This document shows positions 1 through 9,542 of a DNA stretch of 64,000 nt, piece after piece. Made by a program: the position numbers and the translations under genes. Each line of letters starts with the position of its first letter. Position 1 is the first letter of the stretch. Source of the DNA: Sphingobium faniae (lineage in GTDB: Bacteria; Pseudomonadota; Alphaproteobacteria; Sphingomonadales; Sphingomonadaceae); assembly GCA_900100475.1 (NCBI GenBank), contig FMTU01000002.1, forward strand, positions 62,001 to 126,000, written 5' to 3'. The notes below the pieces were generated by a model. The model searched no databases. It worked only from the letters and a program-made list of their open reading frames with translations, and had not been told where the DNA came from.

Positions 1-1
1 C

Positions 2-1804
2 GGCGACGTGGGCAAGGCGGGCGTCGCCATCGACAGCGTCGAGGACATGAAGATCCTGTTCGACGGCATCCCGCTCGACCAGATGTCGGTCAGCATGACC
101 ATGAACGGCGCGGTCATCCCGATCCTGTCCTTTTTCATCGTCGCGGGCGAGGAGCAGGGCGTCGACCGCAAGCTGCTGGACGGAACCATCCAGAATGACA
201 TTCTGAAGGAGTTCATGGTCCGCAACACCTATATCTATCCGCCTGAACCCTCGATGCGGATCATCTCCGACATCTTCGGCTATACCAGCCGCGAGATGCC
301 GAAGTTCAACAGCATCTCCATTTCCGGCTATCATATGCAGGAAGCGGGCGCGACGCAGGTGCAGGAACTGGCCTTCACCATCGCGGATGGTATCGAATAT
401 GTGAAATATGGCGTGGCGTCGGGCCTCGACATCGACAAGTTCGCGGGACGCCTCAGCTTCTTCTTCGCCATCGGCATGAATTTCTTCATGGAAGTGTCGA
501 AGCTGCGCGCCGCGCGCGTCCTCTGGCACCGGGCCATGACGAAGCTGGAGGCGAAAGACGAACGCTCCAAGATGCTGCGCACCCACTGCCAGACCAGCGG
601 CGTGTCGCTGACCGAGCAGGACCCCTATAACAACGTCATGCGCACGACCATCGAAGCGATGGCCGCGATGCTGGGCGGTACCCAGTCGCTCCATACCAAT
701 GCGCTGGACGAAGCCATTGCGCTGCCGACCGATTTCTCCGCGCGTATCGCCCGCAATACGCAGATCGTCATCCAGGAAGAAACCGGCATGTGCAATGTCG
801 TCGATCCGCTGGGCGGCAGCTATTATGTCGAGGCGCTGACGCAGGAACTGGTCGACCGCGCGCAGGAGATCATCGACCGCGTGGAAAGCGAAGGCGGCAT
901 GGCGAAGGCCGTGGCGGCGGGCTGGCCCAAGGCCATGATCGAGGAAGCCGCCGCCGCCCGTCAGGCCCGCGTCGACCGGGGCGAGGACGTCATCGTCGGC
1001 GTCAACAAATATCGCCTTGCCAATGAAGACCTGCTCGAAACGCTGGAGGTCGACAACACCAAGGTCCGCGAAGCGCAGATCGCCCGCATCAACAGGATGA
1101 AGGCGGAGCGCGACGAAACGAAGTGCCAAGCCGCGCTCGACGCGCTGCGCAAGGGCGCGGCCGGCCCGGCGAGCATCGAGAACAACCTTCTTGCCCTGGC
1201 GGTGGAATGTGCCCGCGCCCGCGCGACGCTGGGCGAGATCAGCTCCGCCATGGAGGAGAGCTTCGACCGCTACGGCACCGTGCCGACGCCGGTGAAGGGC
1301 GTTTATGCGGCTCCCTACAAGGATGACAGTCGCTGGAAACAGGTTCTTGACGGAGTGCAGGCCGTCGAGCGGCGCCTTGGTCGCAAGCCGAAGATCCTCA
1401 TCGCCAAGATGGGGCAGGACGGTCATGACCGGGGCGCCAACATTATCGCATCGGCCTTTGGCGACATGGGCTTCGACATCGTGTCCGGCCCGTTGTTCCA
1501 GACGCCGGAGGAAACGGTGGTCCTGGCGCTCGACAATGGCGTGGACGTGGTGGGCGCGTCCTCCCTTGCGGCGGGCCACAAGACGCTGATCCCCGAACTC
1601 ATCAAGCAGCTTCGCGAAGCCGGGCGCAATGATGTCAAGGTCATCGCGGGCGGCGTCATTCCGCCGCAGGACTATGATTTCCTTCGTGACGCGGGCGTGC
1701 AGGGCATTTATGGCCCCGGCTCCAACGTCGTGGAATGCGCCGCCGATGTGCTGCGCCTCCTCGGCCACAACATGCCCCCCGCCGGGCTGGAGGAAGCCGC
1801 TTGA
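2..1804 (+). CDS. mutB: methylmalonyl-CoA mutase, 5' end outside window
   Basis: Isomerises (R)-methylmalonyl-CoA to succinyl-CoA with adenosylcobalamin, the last step of propionyl-CoA breakdown. The frame is already open at the window edge, and about 599 residues are visible of a usual 710-720, so roughly 115-120 N-terminal residues are missing. The GTG at position 8 is internal, not the start. The visible part has the substrate-binding TIM-barrel region and then a C-terminal B12 domain. That domain begins near visible residue 460 and carries the cobalamin-ligating DGHDRG motif (DxHxxG), a following SSLAAGH segment and a GGVIP loop. It is a single-chain (scpA/MutB-like) large subunit. The stop TGA lies within TTGA just before bioB, and pccA follows, which fits a propionate-degradation operon. 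Identification is firm; the symbol is a family-level choice. Confidence 0.95.
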   Translation, partial: GDVGKAGVAIDSVEDMKILFDGIPLDQMSVSMTMNGAVIPILSFFIVAGEEQGVDRKLLDGTIQNDILKEFMVRNTYIYPPEPSMRIISDIFGYTSREMPKFNSISISGYHMQEAGATQVQELAFTIADGIEYVKYGVASGLDIDKFAGRLSFFFAIGMNFFMEVSKLRAARVLWHRAMTKLEAKDERSKMLRTHCQTSGVSLTEQDPYNNVMRTTIEAMAAMLGGTQSLHTNALDEAIALPTDFSARIARNTQIVIQEETGMCNVVDPLGGSYYVEALTQELVDRAQEIIDRVESEGGMAKAVAAGWPKAMIEEAAAARQARVDRGEDVIVGVNKYRLANEDLLETLEVDNTKVREAQIARINRMKAERDETKCQAALDALRKGAAGPASIENNLLALAVECARARATLGEISSAMEESFDRYGTVPTPVKGVYAAPYKDDSRWKQVLDGVQAVERRLGRKPKILIAKMGQDGHDRGANIIASAFGDMGFDIVSGPLFQTPEETVVLALDNGVDVVGASSLAAGHKTLIPELIKQLREAGRNDVKVIAGGVIPPQDYDFLRDAGVQGIYGPGSNVVECAADVLRLLGHNMPPAGLEEAA

Positions 1805-1812
1805 GCGAGATC

Positions 1813-2802
1813 ATGCCCCGCACCGACTGGACCCGCGACGAGATCGCCGCGCTGTTCGACCTGCCTTTCAACGACCTGTTGTTCGAGGCGCAGTCGATCC
1901 ATCGCGCGCATTTTCCGCGCAATGAAGTGCAGCTTTCGACCCTGCTGTCGATCAAGACGGGCGGCTGCCCGGAGGATTGCGGTTATTGCAGCCAGTCGAC
2001 CGAGGCGGAAAGCGGCCTGAAAGCCACCAAGCTGATGGACGTGCAGGCGGTGCTTCAGGCGGCGGCGCAGGCGAAGGACCATGGTTCGGGCCGGTTCTGC
2101 ATGGGCGCGGCATGGCGCAATCCCAAGGAACGGGACATGCCCAGGCTGGTCGAAATGGTGCAGGGCGTGCGTGCCATGGGCATGGAAACCTGCATGACGC
2201 TGGGCATGTTGACCGAGGGGCAGGCGAAGACGCTCGCCGATGCGGGCCTTGATTATTACAATCACAATATCGACACCTCGCCGGAAAATTACGCCAACGT
2301 CATCACCACCCGGACCTTCGAGGACCGGATCGAGACGCTGGAAAATGTGCGCTCGGCAGGGATCAACGTCTGCTGCGGCGGCATTGTCGGGCTGGGCGAG
2401 GCGCGCAGCGATCGCATCGGCTTCCTCCACGCGTTGGCGACCATGCCGCATCCCGAAAGCGTGCCGATCAACGCGCTGGTGCCGGTCAAGGGCACGGTGC
2501 TGGGTGATATGCTGGCCGACACGCCGCTCGCGCAGATCGACGAGATCGAGTTCGTGCGCACCGTCGCCGTGGCGCGGATCGTCATGCCGCAGTCGATGGT
2601 GCGTCTCTCGGCGGGGCGCGAAAGCATGAGCGAAGCCTGTCAGGCACTCTGCTTCATGGCGGGGGCGAACAGCATCTTCACGGGCGACAAGCTGCTGACG
2701 GCAGCCAATGCGGGTGACGACAAGGATGCGGCGCTGCTGGCGAAGCTGGGTATGACCGCGATGCAGGCGCAGCCGCACGGGCATCTGGAGGCGGCGGAAT
2801 AA
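1813..2802 (+). CDS. bioB: biotin synthase
   Basis: Radical-SAM enzyme that inserts sulfur into dethiobiotin to make biotin. It is 329 aa from the ATG at 1813, which fits the family (about 320-350). The [4Fe-4S]/SAM cysteines are C52, C56 and C59 in [10 protein letters not shown], followed by the family's [10 protein letters not shown] and GLGE segments. A TTG at 1801 overlapping the mutase stop (TTGA) is a possible longer start; I prefer the ATG because the protein proper begins soon after it. The gene sits 8 nt after the mutase stop and about 140 nt before pccA, whose product needs covalently bound biotin. No other bio genes are nearby. The identification is firm. Confidence 0.95.
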   Translation: MPRTDWTRDEIAALFDLPFNDLLFEAQSIHRAHFPRNEVQLSTLLSIKTGGCPEDCGYCSQSTEAESGLKATKLMDVQAVLQAAAQAKDHGSGRFCMGAAWRNPKERDMPRLVEMVQGVRAMGMETCMTLGMLTEGQAKTLADAGLDYYNHNIDTSPENYANVITTRTFEDRIETLENVRSAGINVCCGGIVGLGEARSDRIGFLHALATMPHPESVPINALVPVKGTVLGDMLADTPLAQIDEIEFVRTVAVARIVMPQSMVRLSAGRESMSEACQALCFMAGANSIFTGDKLLTAANAGDDKDAALLAKLGMTAMQAQPHGHLEAAE

Positions 2803-2886
2803 TTTCACTCCCGTTCGCCCTGTTTGACCGAGCCGGTCGGCTCGCTCAGATGTCGAGGGGCTGCACTTCTCTGCGAGAATAAGGAC

Positions 2887-2921
2887 GGGGCTTCGACAGG
2901 TTCAGCCCGAACGGGCTCAGA
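2887..2921. repeat. CTTCGACA..CGAACGG intergenic repeat unit
   Basis: Between bioB and pccA lies CTTCGACAGGTTCAGCCC followed by GAACGGGCTCAG, with a small internal dyad (AGCCCGAACGGGCT). Related copies occur at 45458-45472 (inverted) and 45513-45537. Repeats of this type are scattered through sphingomonad intergenic regions as far as I know. No coding potential is seen here. Confidence 0.6.
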
Positions 2922-2944
2922 ATAAGACTAGGGCAAGGATAAAG

Positions 2945-4945
2945 ATGGCAATCACCAAGATCCTGATCGCGAACCGCGGTGAAATCGCATGCCGCGTGAT
3001 CCGTACCGCGCGGAAGATGGGCATCAAGACCGTGGCGGTCTATTCCGACGCCGATGCGCGCAGCCCCCATGTGCTGATGGCGGATGAGGCCGTGCATCTT
3101 GGCCCGCCGCCCGCCGCGCAGTCCTATCTCCTCGCCGACAAGATCATCGAGGCGTGCAAGGCTACGGGCGCGGATGCCGTTCATCCCGGCTACGGCTTCC
3201 TTTCCGAGCGGGAGAGTTTCCGTAAGGCGCTGGACGAAGCGGGTATCATCTTCGTCGGCCCGCCCGCCAACGCGATCGCCGCGATGGGCGACAAGATCGA
3301 ATCCAAGAAGCTCGCCATGGAAGCGGGCGTCAACGTCGTCCCTGGCTATGTCGGCGTGATCGAGGATACCGAACATGCGGTGAAGATCTCCAACGAGATC
3401 GGCTATCCGGTCATGATGAAGGCGTCGGCTGGCGGCGGCGGCAAGGGGATGCGCCTTGCCTATAGCGAGCAGGACGTCCGCGAAGGCTTCGAGGCGACCA
3501 AGCGCGAGGGGCTGAACAGCTTCGGCGACGATCGCGTGTTCATCGAGAAGTTCATCGAAAGCCCGCGTCACATCGAAATCCAGATACTGGGGGACCAGCA
3601 CGGCAACATCGTTTATCTGAATGAGCGCGAATGTTCGATCCAGCGCCGTCACCAGAAGGTGGTGGAAGAGGCACCGTCGCCCTTCGTCAGCCCCGAAATG
3701 CGCAAGAAGATGGGCGAGCAGTGCGTCGCTCTGTCGCGCGCGGTCGGTTATTTCAGCGCGGGTACGGTGGAACTGATCGTGTCGGGCGCGGACAAGACCG
3801 GCGACGGCTTCTACTTCCTCGAAATGAACACCCGTCTTCAGGTCGAACATCCGGTGACAGAAGAGATCACCGGCCTTGACCTTGTGGAGCAGATGATCCG
3901 CGTCGCCAATGGCGAGAAACTGGCCTTCACGCAGGCCGACGTGAAGATCAACGGCTGGTCCCTCGAAAACCGCGTCTATGCCGAAGATCCCTATCGCGGC
4001 TTCCTGCCCTCCACCGGCCGCCTGATCCGTTATACGCCGCCCGAAACCGGGGCTGACGAAACCGGCGCTCTGGTGCGCGTCGATGACGGCGTGCAGGAAG
4101 GCGGCGAGGTCAGCATGTTCTACGACCCGATGATCGCCAAGCTCATCACCTGGGCGCCGACGCGCGAAGAAGCGATCGACAAGCAGATCGAGGCGCTCGA
4201 CCGTTTTGAGATCGAGGGACCGGGGCATAATATCGACTTCCTGTCCGCGCTGATGCAGCATGAGCGTTTCCGTTCCGGCGACATCACCACTGGCTTCATC
4301 GCGCAGGAATATCCCGAAGGTTTCGTCGGCGCGCCCGCTTCGGGCGAACTGCTTGGCAGGCTGGCCGCCATCGGCGCCTTCGCCGCGATGGCGCAGGCAG
4401 ATCGCGCGCGCCGGATCGACGGCCAACTCGGCAGGAAGCTGAAGGCTCCGACCGGCTGGCAGGTCAAGATCCGCGATGCGATCCACGATGTCGTTATCAA
4501 GGGCGATGACGTGACGGTCGATGGCGTGCCGCTGGACATGAGCCTTGAATATACGCCCGGCGACCGGCTGATCGAAGCGGAGTTCGGCGATGAATTGCTG
4601 GCGGTCAAGATCGCGCCGGTCCGCGCCGGCTTCCTGCTGACTGCGCATGGCGCAAGCCACAAGCTGCGTATCCTGCCCGCTCATGCCGCGCCTTATGCCA
4701 GCCATATGATCGAGAAGATTCCGCCGGATCTTTCGCGTTTCCTCATCTGCCCGATGCCGGGCCTGCTGGTCGCCCTTCATGTGAAGGAAGGGGACAAGGT
4801 CGAAATCGGTCAGCCGCTTGCGGTGATCGAGGCGATGAAGATGGAAAATATCCTGCGCGCGCAAAAGGCGGGCGTGGTGAAGAGCGTCTCGGCGACGCAG
4901 GGCGAAAGCCTGCCGGTCGACGCGATCATTTTGGAACTGGAATAG
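2945..4945 (+). CDS. pccA: propionyl-CoA carboxylase alpha subunit (biotin carboxylase/carrier)
   Basis: ATP-dependent carboxylation of the biotin carried on its own C-terminus, feeding conversion of propionyl-CoA to methylmalonyl-CoA with a beta subunit that is not in the window. It is 666 aa, the normal length for PccA. In order: biotin-carboxylase N-domain (KILIANRGEIACRV), ATP-grasp with the glycine-rich ASAGGGGKGM loop, the EMNTRLQVEHPVTE signature, a carboxylase C-domain, a linker/BT region and a C-terminal biotinyl domain. Its EAMKMEN motif places the biotinylated lysine at about K632. SD-like AAGGA precedes the ATG. Neighbouring methylmalonyl-CoA mutase favours propionyl-CoA over acetyl-CoA or methylcrotonyl-CoA as substrate; that choice is inference from context. 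Confidence 0.92.
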   Translation: MAITKILIANRGEIACRVIRTARKMGIKTVAVYSDADARSPHVLMADEAVHLGPPPAAQSYLLADKIIEACKATGADAVHPGYGFLSERESFRKALDEAGIIFVGPPANAIAAMGDKIESKKLAMEAGVNVVPGYVGVIEDTEHAVKISNEIGYPVMMKASAGGGGKGMRLAYSEQDVREGFEATKREGLNSFGDDRVFIEKFIESPRHIEIQILGDQHGNIVYLNERECSIQRRHQKVVEEAPSPFVSPEMRKKMGEQCVALSRAVGYFSAGTVELIVSGADKTGDGFYFLEMNTRLQVEHPVTEEITGLDLVEQMIRVANGEKLAFTQADVKINGWSLENRVYAEDPYRGFLPSTGRLIRYTPPETGADETGALVRVDDGVQEGGEVSMFYDPMIAKLITWAPTREEAIDKQIEALDRFEIEGPGHNIDFLSALMQHERFRSGDITTGFIAQEYPEGFVGAPASGELLGRLAAIGAFAAMAQADRARRIDGQLGRKLKAPTGWQVKIRDAIHDVVIKGDDVTVDGVPLDMSLEYTPGDRLIEAEFGDELLAVKIAPVRAGFLLTAHGASHKLRILPAHAAPYASHMIEKIPPDLSRFLICPMPGLLVALHVKEGDKVEIGQPLAVIEAMKMENILRAQKAGVVKSVSATQGESLPVDAIILELE

Positions 4946-5051
4946 CGTCTTTGCCGGGCAGGGAGGGGGCGAAGTCCTGCCTTCCTGCCCGGCCCATATC
5001 GCCGATGTGAAGCGATTTTGATCTGGGCGCGCGATACTCTATCGTGGAGCC

Positions 5052-5423
5052 ATGCATCTTTCCCATGATCCTGCAGCGCCTGTCGCCGATCCGATATCAT
5101 TCGACGATTTCCTGAAAGTGGACATCCGGATCGGCACCATCATATCGGCGGAACCCTATCCCGAAGCGCGCAAGCCCGCCTATAAGCTGATTGTTGATTT
5201 CGGTCCGGCCATCGGGCGCAAGACGTCCAGCGCACAGATCACCGCCAATTATGCGTTGACGGATTTGCACGGGCGTCAGGTGGCGGCCGTGGTCAATTTC
5301 CCTCCGCGCCAGATCGGCAAATTCATGTCGGAGGTGCTGACATTGGGATTTGCGGATTCGGATGGGGCCGTCACGCTGTTCGCGCCCGACAGGAAAGTGC
5401 CGGATGGGTCGCGATTGTTCTGA
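5052..5423 (+). CDS. csaA: CsaA-like tRNA-binding/chaperone protein
   Basis: A 123-aa protein made almost entirely of one OB-fold tRNA-binding domain. The segment from DFLKVDIRIGTI to the C-terminus matches the CsaA layout, with ITANY and the conserved VVNFPPRQIGKFMSEVLTLG block. CsaA proteins are homodimers described as tRNA-binding and export-related chaperones; the cellular role in this organism is not shown by the sequence. It has its own leader after pccA (about 105 nt), with GGAG just before the ATG, and precedes alr by 55 nt on the same strand. About 12 residues before the domain are poorly conserved, so a slightly later start is not excluded. Confidence 0.85.
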   Translation: MHLSHDPAAPVADPISFDDFLKVDIRIGTIISAEPYPEARKPAYKLIVDFGPAIGRKTSSAQITANYALTDLHGRQVAAVVNFPPRQIGKFMSEVLTLGFADSDGAVTLFAPDRKVPDGSRLF

Positions 5424-5478
5424 CGCCATAGGCGCCTGAACGCTCGACCTGAAGCCGGGATGCGGCTATCCGCGAGCG

Positions 5479-6525
5479 ATGCATTCCTTCCCTGCTCCGC
5501 TCCGCTTGCGCCTCGACAGCGACGCGCTCGTTTCGAACTGGCATTGGCTTGAAACGCGGGGCGGCGGGGCGGCTTGTGGCGCGGCGGTGAAGGCGGACGG
5601 CTATGGGCTGGGCGCGGAAGAAGTGATGCGCCGGTTGATGGCTGCGGGTTGCCGGGATTTCTTCGTGTCGAACTGGCATGAGGCGGAACGGCTGGAGCCT
5701 CTGTTGGAAGAGGGGATCAATCTCTCGGTCCTTCACGGGGTGCGCGAAGAGGATATGCGCCATGCCCTGACGTCGCGGAGCAGGCCGGTCCTTTGTTCAC
5801 CGGCCCAGATCGAACGGTGGAAGGCTGCGGGTGGGGGCGAATGTCACCTGATGGTCGATACGGGCATGAACCGTTTGGGCCTCGATTGGCGGAGCGATGT
5901 AGCTGCTTTGGTGAAGGGGCTGTCGGTTGACACGCTGTTCAGCCACCTGGCTTCGGCGGATGAGGATTCGCCGCTGAACGCGGCCCAGTTGGGACGTTTC
6001 ATCGCGGTGAAGGGCAAAGTCGTCGCCCGGCGATATAGTCTGGCCAATAGCGCGGGCATCTGCCTTGGCCGTGACTATGCCTTCGATCTGACCCGGCCGG
6101 GGATTTCGCTTTATGGGGGCATCGCGCGGAAGGTCGCCGTTCCCCATATCCGGCAGGTGGTGTTTCCCGAAGCGCAGGTGCTTCAGCGCCGGCGGGTCGT
6201 GGCGGGCGATAGCATCGGATATAATGCGACCTTCCATGCGCCGGCCGATATGGAGATCGCGATACTCAATCTTGGCTATGCGGACGGGTATCTTCGCAGT
6301 TTTTCCGACCGTGGTGCCGTGTCCGTCGATGGCGAGACGCTGCCGCTCGTGGGCCGGGTGTCGATGGACCTACTGGCCGTGGATGTGACGGACAGAGCGG
6401 ACATAGGCGAAGGTCAATGGCTGGCCATCGACTATGGATTGCCGGAAGCCGCCAAAGCCTCGGGCCTGTCGCAATATGAATTGCTCACCGGCCTTGGCAG
6501 CCGTTTCGATCGCATCTGGATATGA
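5479..6525 (+). CDS. alr: alanine racemase
   Basis: PLP-dependent racemase giving D-alanine for peptidoglycan (or for alanine catabolism). It is 348 aa, slightly short for the family. The N-terminal barrel has the PLP lysine K38 in AAVKADGYGLG. The C-terminal beta domain has the second catalytic base Y248 in SIGYNATF and the LVGRVSMDLLAVDVT signature. Substrate and cofactor residues look complete, so it should be active. It is transcribed with csaA upstream and converges with phaA; a strong hairpin at 6529-6558 separates the two. Whether it is the only alanine racemase in the genome cannot be told here. Confidence 0.93.
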   Translation: MHSFPAPLRLRLDSDALVSNWHWLETRGGGAACGAAVKADGYGLGAEEVMRRLMAAGCRDFFVSNWHEAERLEPLLEEGINLSVLHGVREEDMRHALTSRSRPVLCSPAQIERWKAAGGGECHLMVDTGMNRLGLDWRSDVAALVKGLSVDTLFSHLASADEDSPLNAAQLGRFIAVKGKVVARRYSLANSAGICLGRDYAFDLTRPGISLYGGIARKVAVPHIRQVVFPEAQVLQRRRVVAGDSIGYNATFHAPADMEIAILNLGYADGYLRSFSDRGAVSVDGETLPLVGRVSMDLLAVDVTDRADIGEGQWLAIDYGLPEAAKASGLSQYELLTGLGSRFDRIWI

Positions 6526-6528
6526 AGA

Positions 6529-6558
6529 GAGGCCGCCGGTGCATCGACCGGCGGCCTC
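6529..6558. terminator. hairpin between convergent alr and phaA
   Basis: Arms GAGGCCGCCGGT and ACCGGCGGCCTC form a perfect 12-bp stem around a 6-nt loop (GCATCG). There is no long T-run on either side. Its position exactly between two convergent stop codons suggests a bidirectional terminator. Confidence 0.65.
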
Positions 6559-6576
6559 CCCGTCTGGGGCGTTGGT

Positions 6577-7749
6577 TCAGCGTTCGATGCACATGGTGAC
6601 GCCCATGCCGCCGCCGACGCACAATGTCGCGAGGCCCTTCCGCGCGTCGCGCTTCTGCATTTCGTAAAGCAATGTGGTCAGCACGCGCGCGCCCGAAGCG
6701 CCGATCGGATGGCCGATGGCGATAGCGCCGCCATTGACATTCACCTTGGCCGGGTCCCAGCCCAGCTCCTGCCCCACGGCGAGCGACTGCGCCGCGAAAG
6801 CCTCATTGGCTTCGATCAGGTCGAGATCGTCGACCGACCAGCCCGCCTTTTCCAGCGCGATGCGGGTGGCGGGAGCGGGGCCGATGCCCATGATCGCCGG
6901 ATCGACGCCGCAAGTGGCAAAGGATGCGATGCGACCCAGGATCGGCGCGCTGCGCTTCGCTGCTTCCGCTGCGCTCATGACGACCAGCGCGGCGGCGCCG
7001 TCATTGATGCCGCTGGCGTTGCCGGCCGTGACCGTTCCGTCTTTCTTGAAGGCGGGCTTCAGTCCCTGCAAAGATTCGAGCGTAGCGCCGGTGCGGATAT
7101 ATTCGTCGCTGTCGATCACGGTGTCGCCCTTGCGGCCCTTGATCGTGACGGGGACGATTTCGTCCTTGAAGCGGCCGGCGGCGCGAGCAGCCTCCGCCTT
7201 GTTCTGGCTCGCCACGGCGAACTGGTCCTGCACCTCGCGGGAAATCTGATATTTTTCCGCCAGGTTTTCCGCGGTGACGCCCATATGGTAATTGTGGAAC
7301 GCATCGGTGAGGCCGTCCAGGATCATCGTGTCCGCCAGGGAAAATGCGCCCATCTTCACGCCGCCGCGCAGATTTTGGGCGTGGGGGGCCATGGACATGT
7401 TCTCCTGACCGCCTGCGATCATGATCCGGGCGTCGCCCGCCTTGATCGCCTGTGCGGCAAGCGCCACGGCGCGCAGGCCAGAGCCGCAAAGCTGGTTGAG
7501 GCCGACGGCCGTGCGCTCGACGGGAATGCCCGCATTGACGGCGGCCTGTCGCGCTGGGTTCTGCCCCTGGCCCGCGGCCAGGACCTGGCCCAAAATGATT
7601 TCGTCCACCTCTTCGGGAGCGAGTCCCGCCTGCGCCAGAGCCGCGACGATCGCGGTTCGCCCCAGTTCATGCGCCGGGGTGTTGGCATAGGCGCCCAGAA
7701 AACTGCCGACGGCGGTTCGTTTGGCGGCGGTGATGACGATGTCTGACAC
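6577..7749 (-). CDS. phaA: acetyl-CoA C-acetyltransferase (biosynthetic thiolase)
   Basis: Condenses two acetyl-CoA to acetoacetyl-CoA, the entry step to polyhydroxybutyrate. It is 390 aa, the usual thiolase length. The acyl-accepting cysteine is C88 in [11 protein letters not shown]. The C-terminal half has the [14 protein letters not shown] histidine motif and the second cysteine in LCVGGGMG. It lies 49 nt downstream of the PHA-synthase-like gene on the same strand, with phaR just beyond, so phaA (rather than a degradative atoB) is the likelier role. A second thiolase for beta-oxidation is at 31286-32494. Confidence 0.9.
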   Translation of the reverse strand: MSDIVITAAKRTAVGSFLGAYANTPAHELGRTAIVAALAQAGLAPEEVDEIILGQVLAAGQGQNPARQAAVNAGIPVERTAVGLNQLCGSGLRAVALAAQAIKAGDARIMIAGGQENMSMAPHAQNLRGGVKMGAFSLADTMILDGLTDAFHNYHMGVTAENLAEKYQISREVQDQFAVASQNKAEAARAAGRFKDEIVPVTIKGRKGDTVIDSDEYIRTGATLESLQGLKPAFKKDGTVTAGNASGINDGAAALVVMSAAEAAKRSAPILGRIASFATCGVDPAIMGIGPAPATRIALEKAGWSVDDLDLIEANEAFAAQSLAVGQELGWDPAKVNVNGGAIAIGHPIGASGARVLTTLLYEMQKRDARKGLATLCVGGGMGVTMCIER

Positions 7750-7798
7750 GATTCAGATCCTTAAAAGCTGACGAATTATTTCGCGCATGCACATAACA

Positions 7799-8887
7799 TC
7801 ATCCGCCATGGCCGGAAAGCCATTGAGACAAAGGATTCCACAACAGTTCGGGCGCCTGCCTTCCCACGATCATCCCCACATGGCCCATTTGCAGGGTCTG
7901 GATTTGAGCCAGCCTTGGAGCCGCGCTGGCCGGGACGATCCGGTCCGTCGCGGAGCGAATGGAGAGGCTGGGGCAGGGCAGGTCTTCGAGTGTCGTCGCC
8001 CGGCCTCCGATCGTCCATCGCCCCAGTCCGCTGAGATTTTCCTGATAGAAGCCCTCGAACAGATCGCGTCCGGCGGCGAAGGTCAAAGGCGGTCCTCCAT
8101 TCGCCCAATCCTCCACGGCGAGGAACGCGTGCTCATCGTCGGTCCCGGCCGTCATGTCGGAAAAGGCCGCGAACTTGCGGATGGTGCGCGTGGGATCAAG
8201 CGCCCAGAAACCCGATTGCAGAACCTCCATCGGGACATAGCCAAGACGTTCGCAGCTGGCCTTGGCGCCTTTCCACAGGGCGATGATCTGATCGAGATCG
8301 GCTGGCGGGAAGCCGTCGAAATGCCACGGCGCGGCGATGGTGGCGACGGCGCGGACGGGATGCAGCATGGCCGCGCCCAGAACCAGACTGCCGCCCAGGC
8401 AATAGCCGACGAGAATGGGCGGCTCTGGCAGGGCTTCCAGCATGGGGACCAATCGCCGTGCGACATGACCTTCCAGGCCCAGCATCGAATCTTCGGGTGC
8501 AGGGGTTCCCCAATCGACCAGATAGGCGTCATGCCCTTGTGCAGTCATGTGGCGCAGCATGGACCGGCTTTCCGATAGATCGAGCACGGTCGGCGGATTG
8601 ATGAGTGAAGGCACGAAGATCACCGGCGGGCCGCTGTTTTCCATGCCGTAGCGCAGCAATCTGGCGCTTCCCGCCGCCGCCGCGATGGGACGGGAGGGGG
8701 CCGGCGGCGGCCTTTGCGCCGATTGATATTTGCGCAGCCCTGCAAAAGCGCGGCGGCGCAGGTCCGGATCGTCCTCCGTTTCGCGCCACAGAATATCCAG
8801 GAAAAGCGGTAAGGGACGGGGGCCATGTTGCGGCGCGGCATGGGCTTGTGCTAATGCGGAAGGAACAGGTGTGGGAGAGATTTTCAT
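7799..8887 (-). CDS. phaC: PhaC-like poly(3-hydroxyalkanoate) synthase / alpha-beta hydrolase
   Basis: An alpha/beta-hydrolase-fold protein of 362 aa from the ATG at 8887. Its nucleophile box is GYCLGG near residue 160, with cysteine in place of the lipase serine, as in PHA synthases (GxCxGG). An acidic residue in RSATDRIVP and a histidine in MGHVGM complete a Cys-Asp-His triad. The length is that of class III PhaC (about 355 aa) rather than class I (about 590), yet no phaE partner is seen here. A TTG at 8932 would lengthen it into phaR. The chosen ATG overlaps the phaR start codon on the other strand. It is the first gene of a phaC-phaA unit. Confidence in the family is good; polymerase activity is inferred from the motif and context. 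Confidence 0.82.
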   Translation of the reverse strand: MKISPTPVPSALAQAHAAPQHGPRPLPLFLDILWRETEDDPDLRRRAFAGLRKYQSAQRPPPAPSRPIAAAAGSARLLRYGMENSGPPVIFVPSLINPPTVLDLSESRSMLRHMTAQGHDAYLVDWGTPAPEDSMLGLEGHVARRLVPMLEALPEPPILVGYCLGGSLVLGAAMLHPVRAVATIAAPWHFDGFPPADLDQIIALWKGAKASCERLGYVPMEVLQSGFWALDPTRTIRKFAAFSDMTAGTDDEHAFLAVEDWANGGPPLTFAAGRDLFEGFYQENLSGLGRWTIGGRATTLEDLPCPSLSIRSATDRIVPASAAPRLAQIQTLQMGHVGMIVGRQAPELLWNPLSQWLSGHGG

Positions 8888-9449
8888 GGCGAAGTCCAAG
8901 GCGGCGAATGAATCCGAGCCGGTGATTATCAAGAAATATGCGAACCGGCGGCTCTATAATACGGAAACCTCCAGCTACATCACCTTGGAGCTGTTGTCGC
9001 AGATGACTCGTGAGGGGCGCGAGTTCGTCGTCGTCGACGCCAAGAGCGGCGAGGACATCACGCATAATGTGCTGACGCAAATCATCATGGAGGAAGAGCA
9101 GCGGGGCAAGAACATGCTGCCTGTCAATTTCCTGCGCCAGTTGATCGCCATGTATGGCGATTCCATGCAGTCCATGGTGCCGCAATATCTCGAAGCGTCC
9201 ATGGAATCCTTCCGCAAGAACCAGCAGCAGTTTCAGGAAGCGATGAAGGGCGCTTTTGGCGGCGGCCCCTTCGCGGAGATCGCCAAGCGCAACATGGACA
9301 TGTTCAACGTCGCCAGCCATGCCTTTGGCGCGGGCGCCACGCCCCCCGCTGCGAAGCCGGCCGCTTCCGAGGAAAGCAAGGATGACGAGATCGCCGATCT
9401 CAAGGCCCAGCTTGCGGCGCTCAACGCCAAGATCGACAAGCTGAGCTAA
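8886..9449 (+). CDS. phaR: polyhydroxyalkanoate synthesis repressor PhaR
   Basis: DNA- and polymer-binding repressor that couples PHA granule state to phasin and pha gene expression. It is 187 aa. An N-terminal PHB/PHA accumulation DNA-binding domain begins IIKKYANRRLYNT, followed by LLSQMTREGREFVVVDAKSGEDIT. Next come a predicted helical region (MLPVNFLRQLIAMYG...) and an Ala/Pro linker, then a short C-terminal coiled-coil (DDEIADLKAQLAALNAKIDKL) that probably mediates oligomerisation. SD GGGAGAG lies 7-8 nt before the ATG. The start codon overlaps the phaC-like start on the opposite strand, so PhaR could control both genes from the same few dozen bases. Confidence 0.93.
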   Translation: MAKSKAANESEPVIIKKYANRRLYNTETSSYITLELLSQMTREGREFVVVDAKSGEDITHNVLTQIIMEEEQRGKNMLPVNFLRQLIAMYGDSMQSMVPQYLEASMESFRKNQQQFQEAMKGAFGGGPFAEIAKRNMDMFNVASHAFGAGATPPAAKPAASEESKDDEIADLKAQLAALNAKIDKLS

Positions 9450-9484
9450 AGTCGAATCCCGACGCTTCGGGGGTCGACAGAAAC

Positions 9485-9508
9485 GGCGCGCCTGTCCTAT
9501 GGCGCGCC
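9485..9508. other. short inverted repeat after phaR
   Basis: GGCGCGCC occurs twice, 8 nt apart, and being self-complementary it can form an 8-bp stem 35 nt after the phaR stop. There is no T-run, so terminator function is possible but weakly supported. Confidence 0.35.
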
Positions 9509-9542
9509 ATCATTCGCATTCAGCCAGCCAAGGTCGTCCCCC

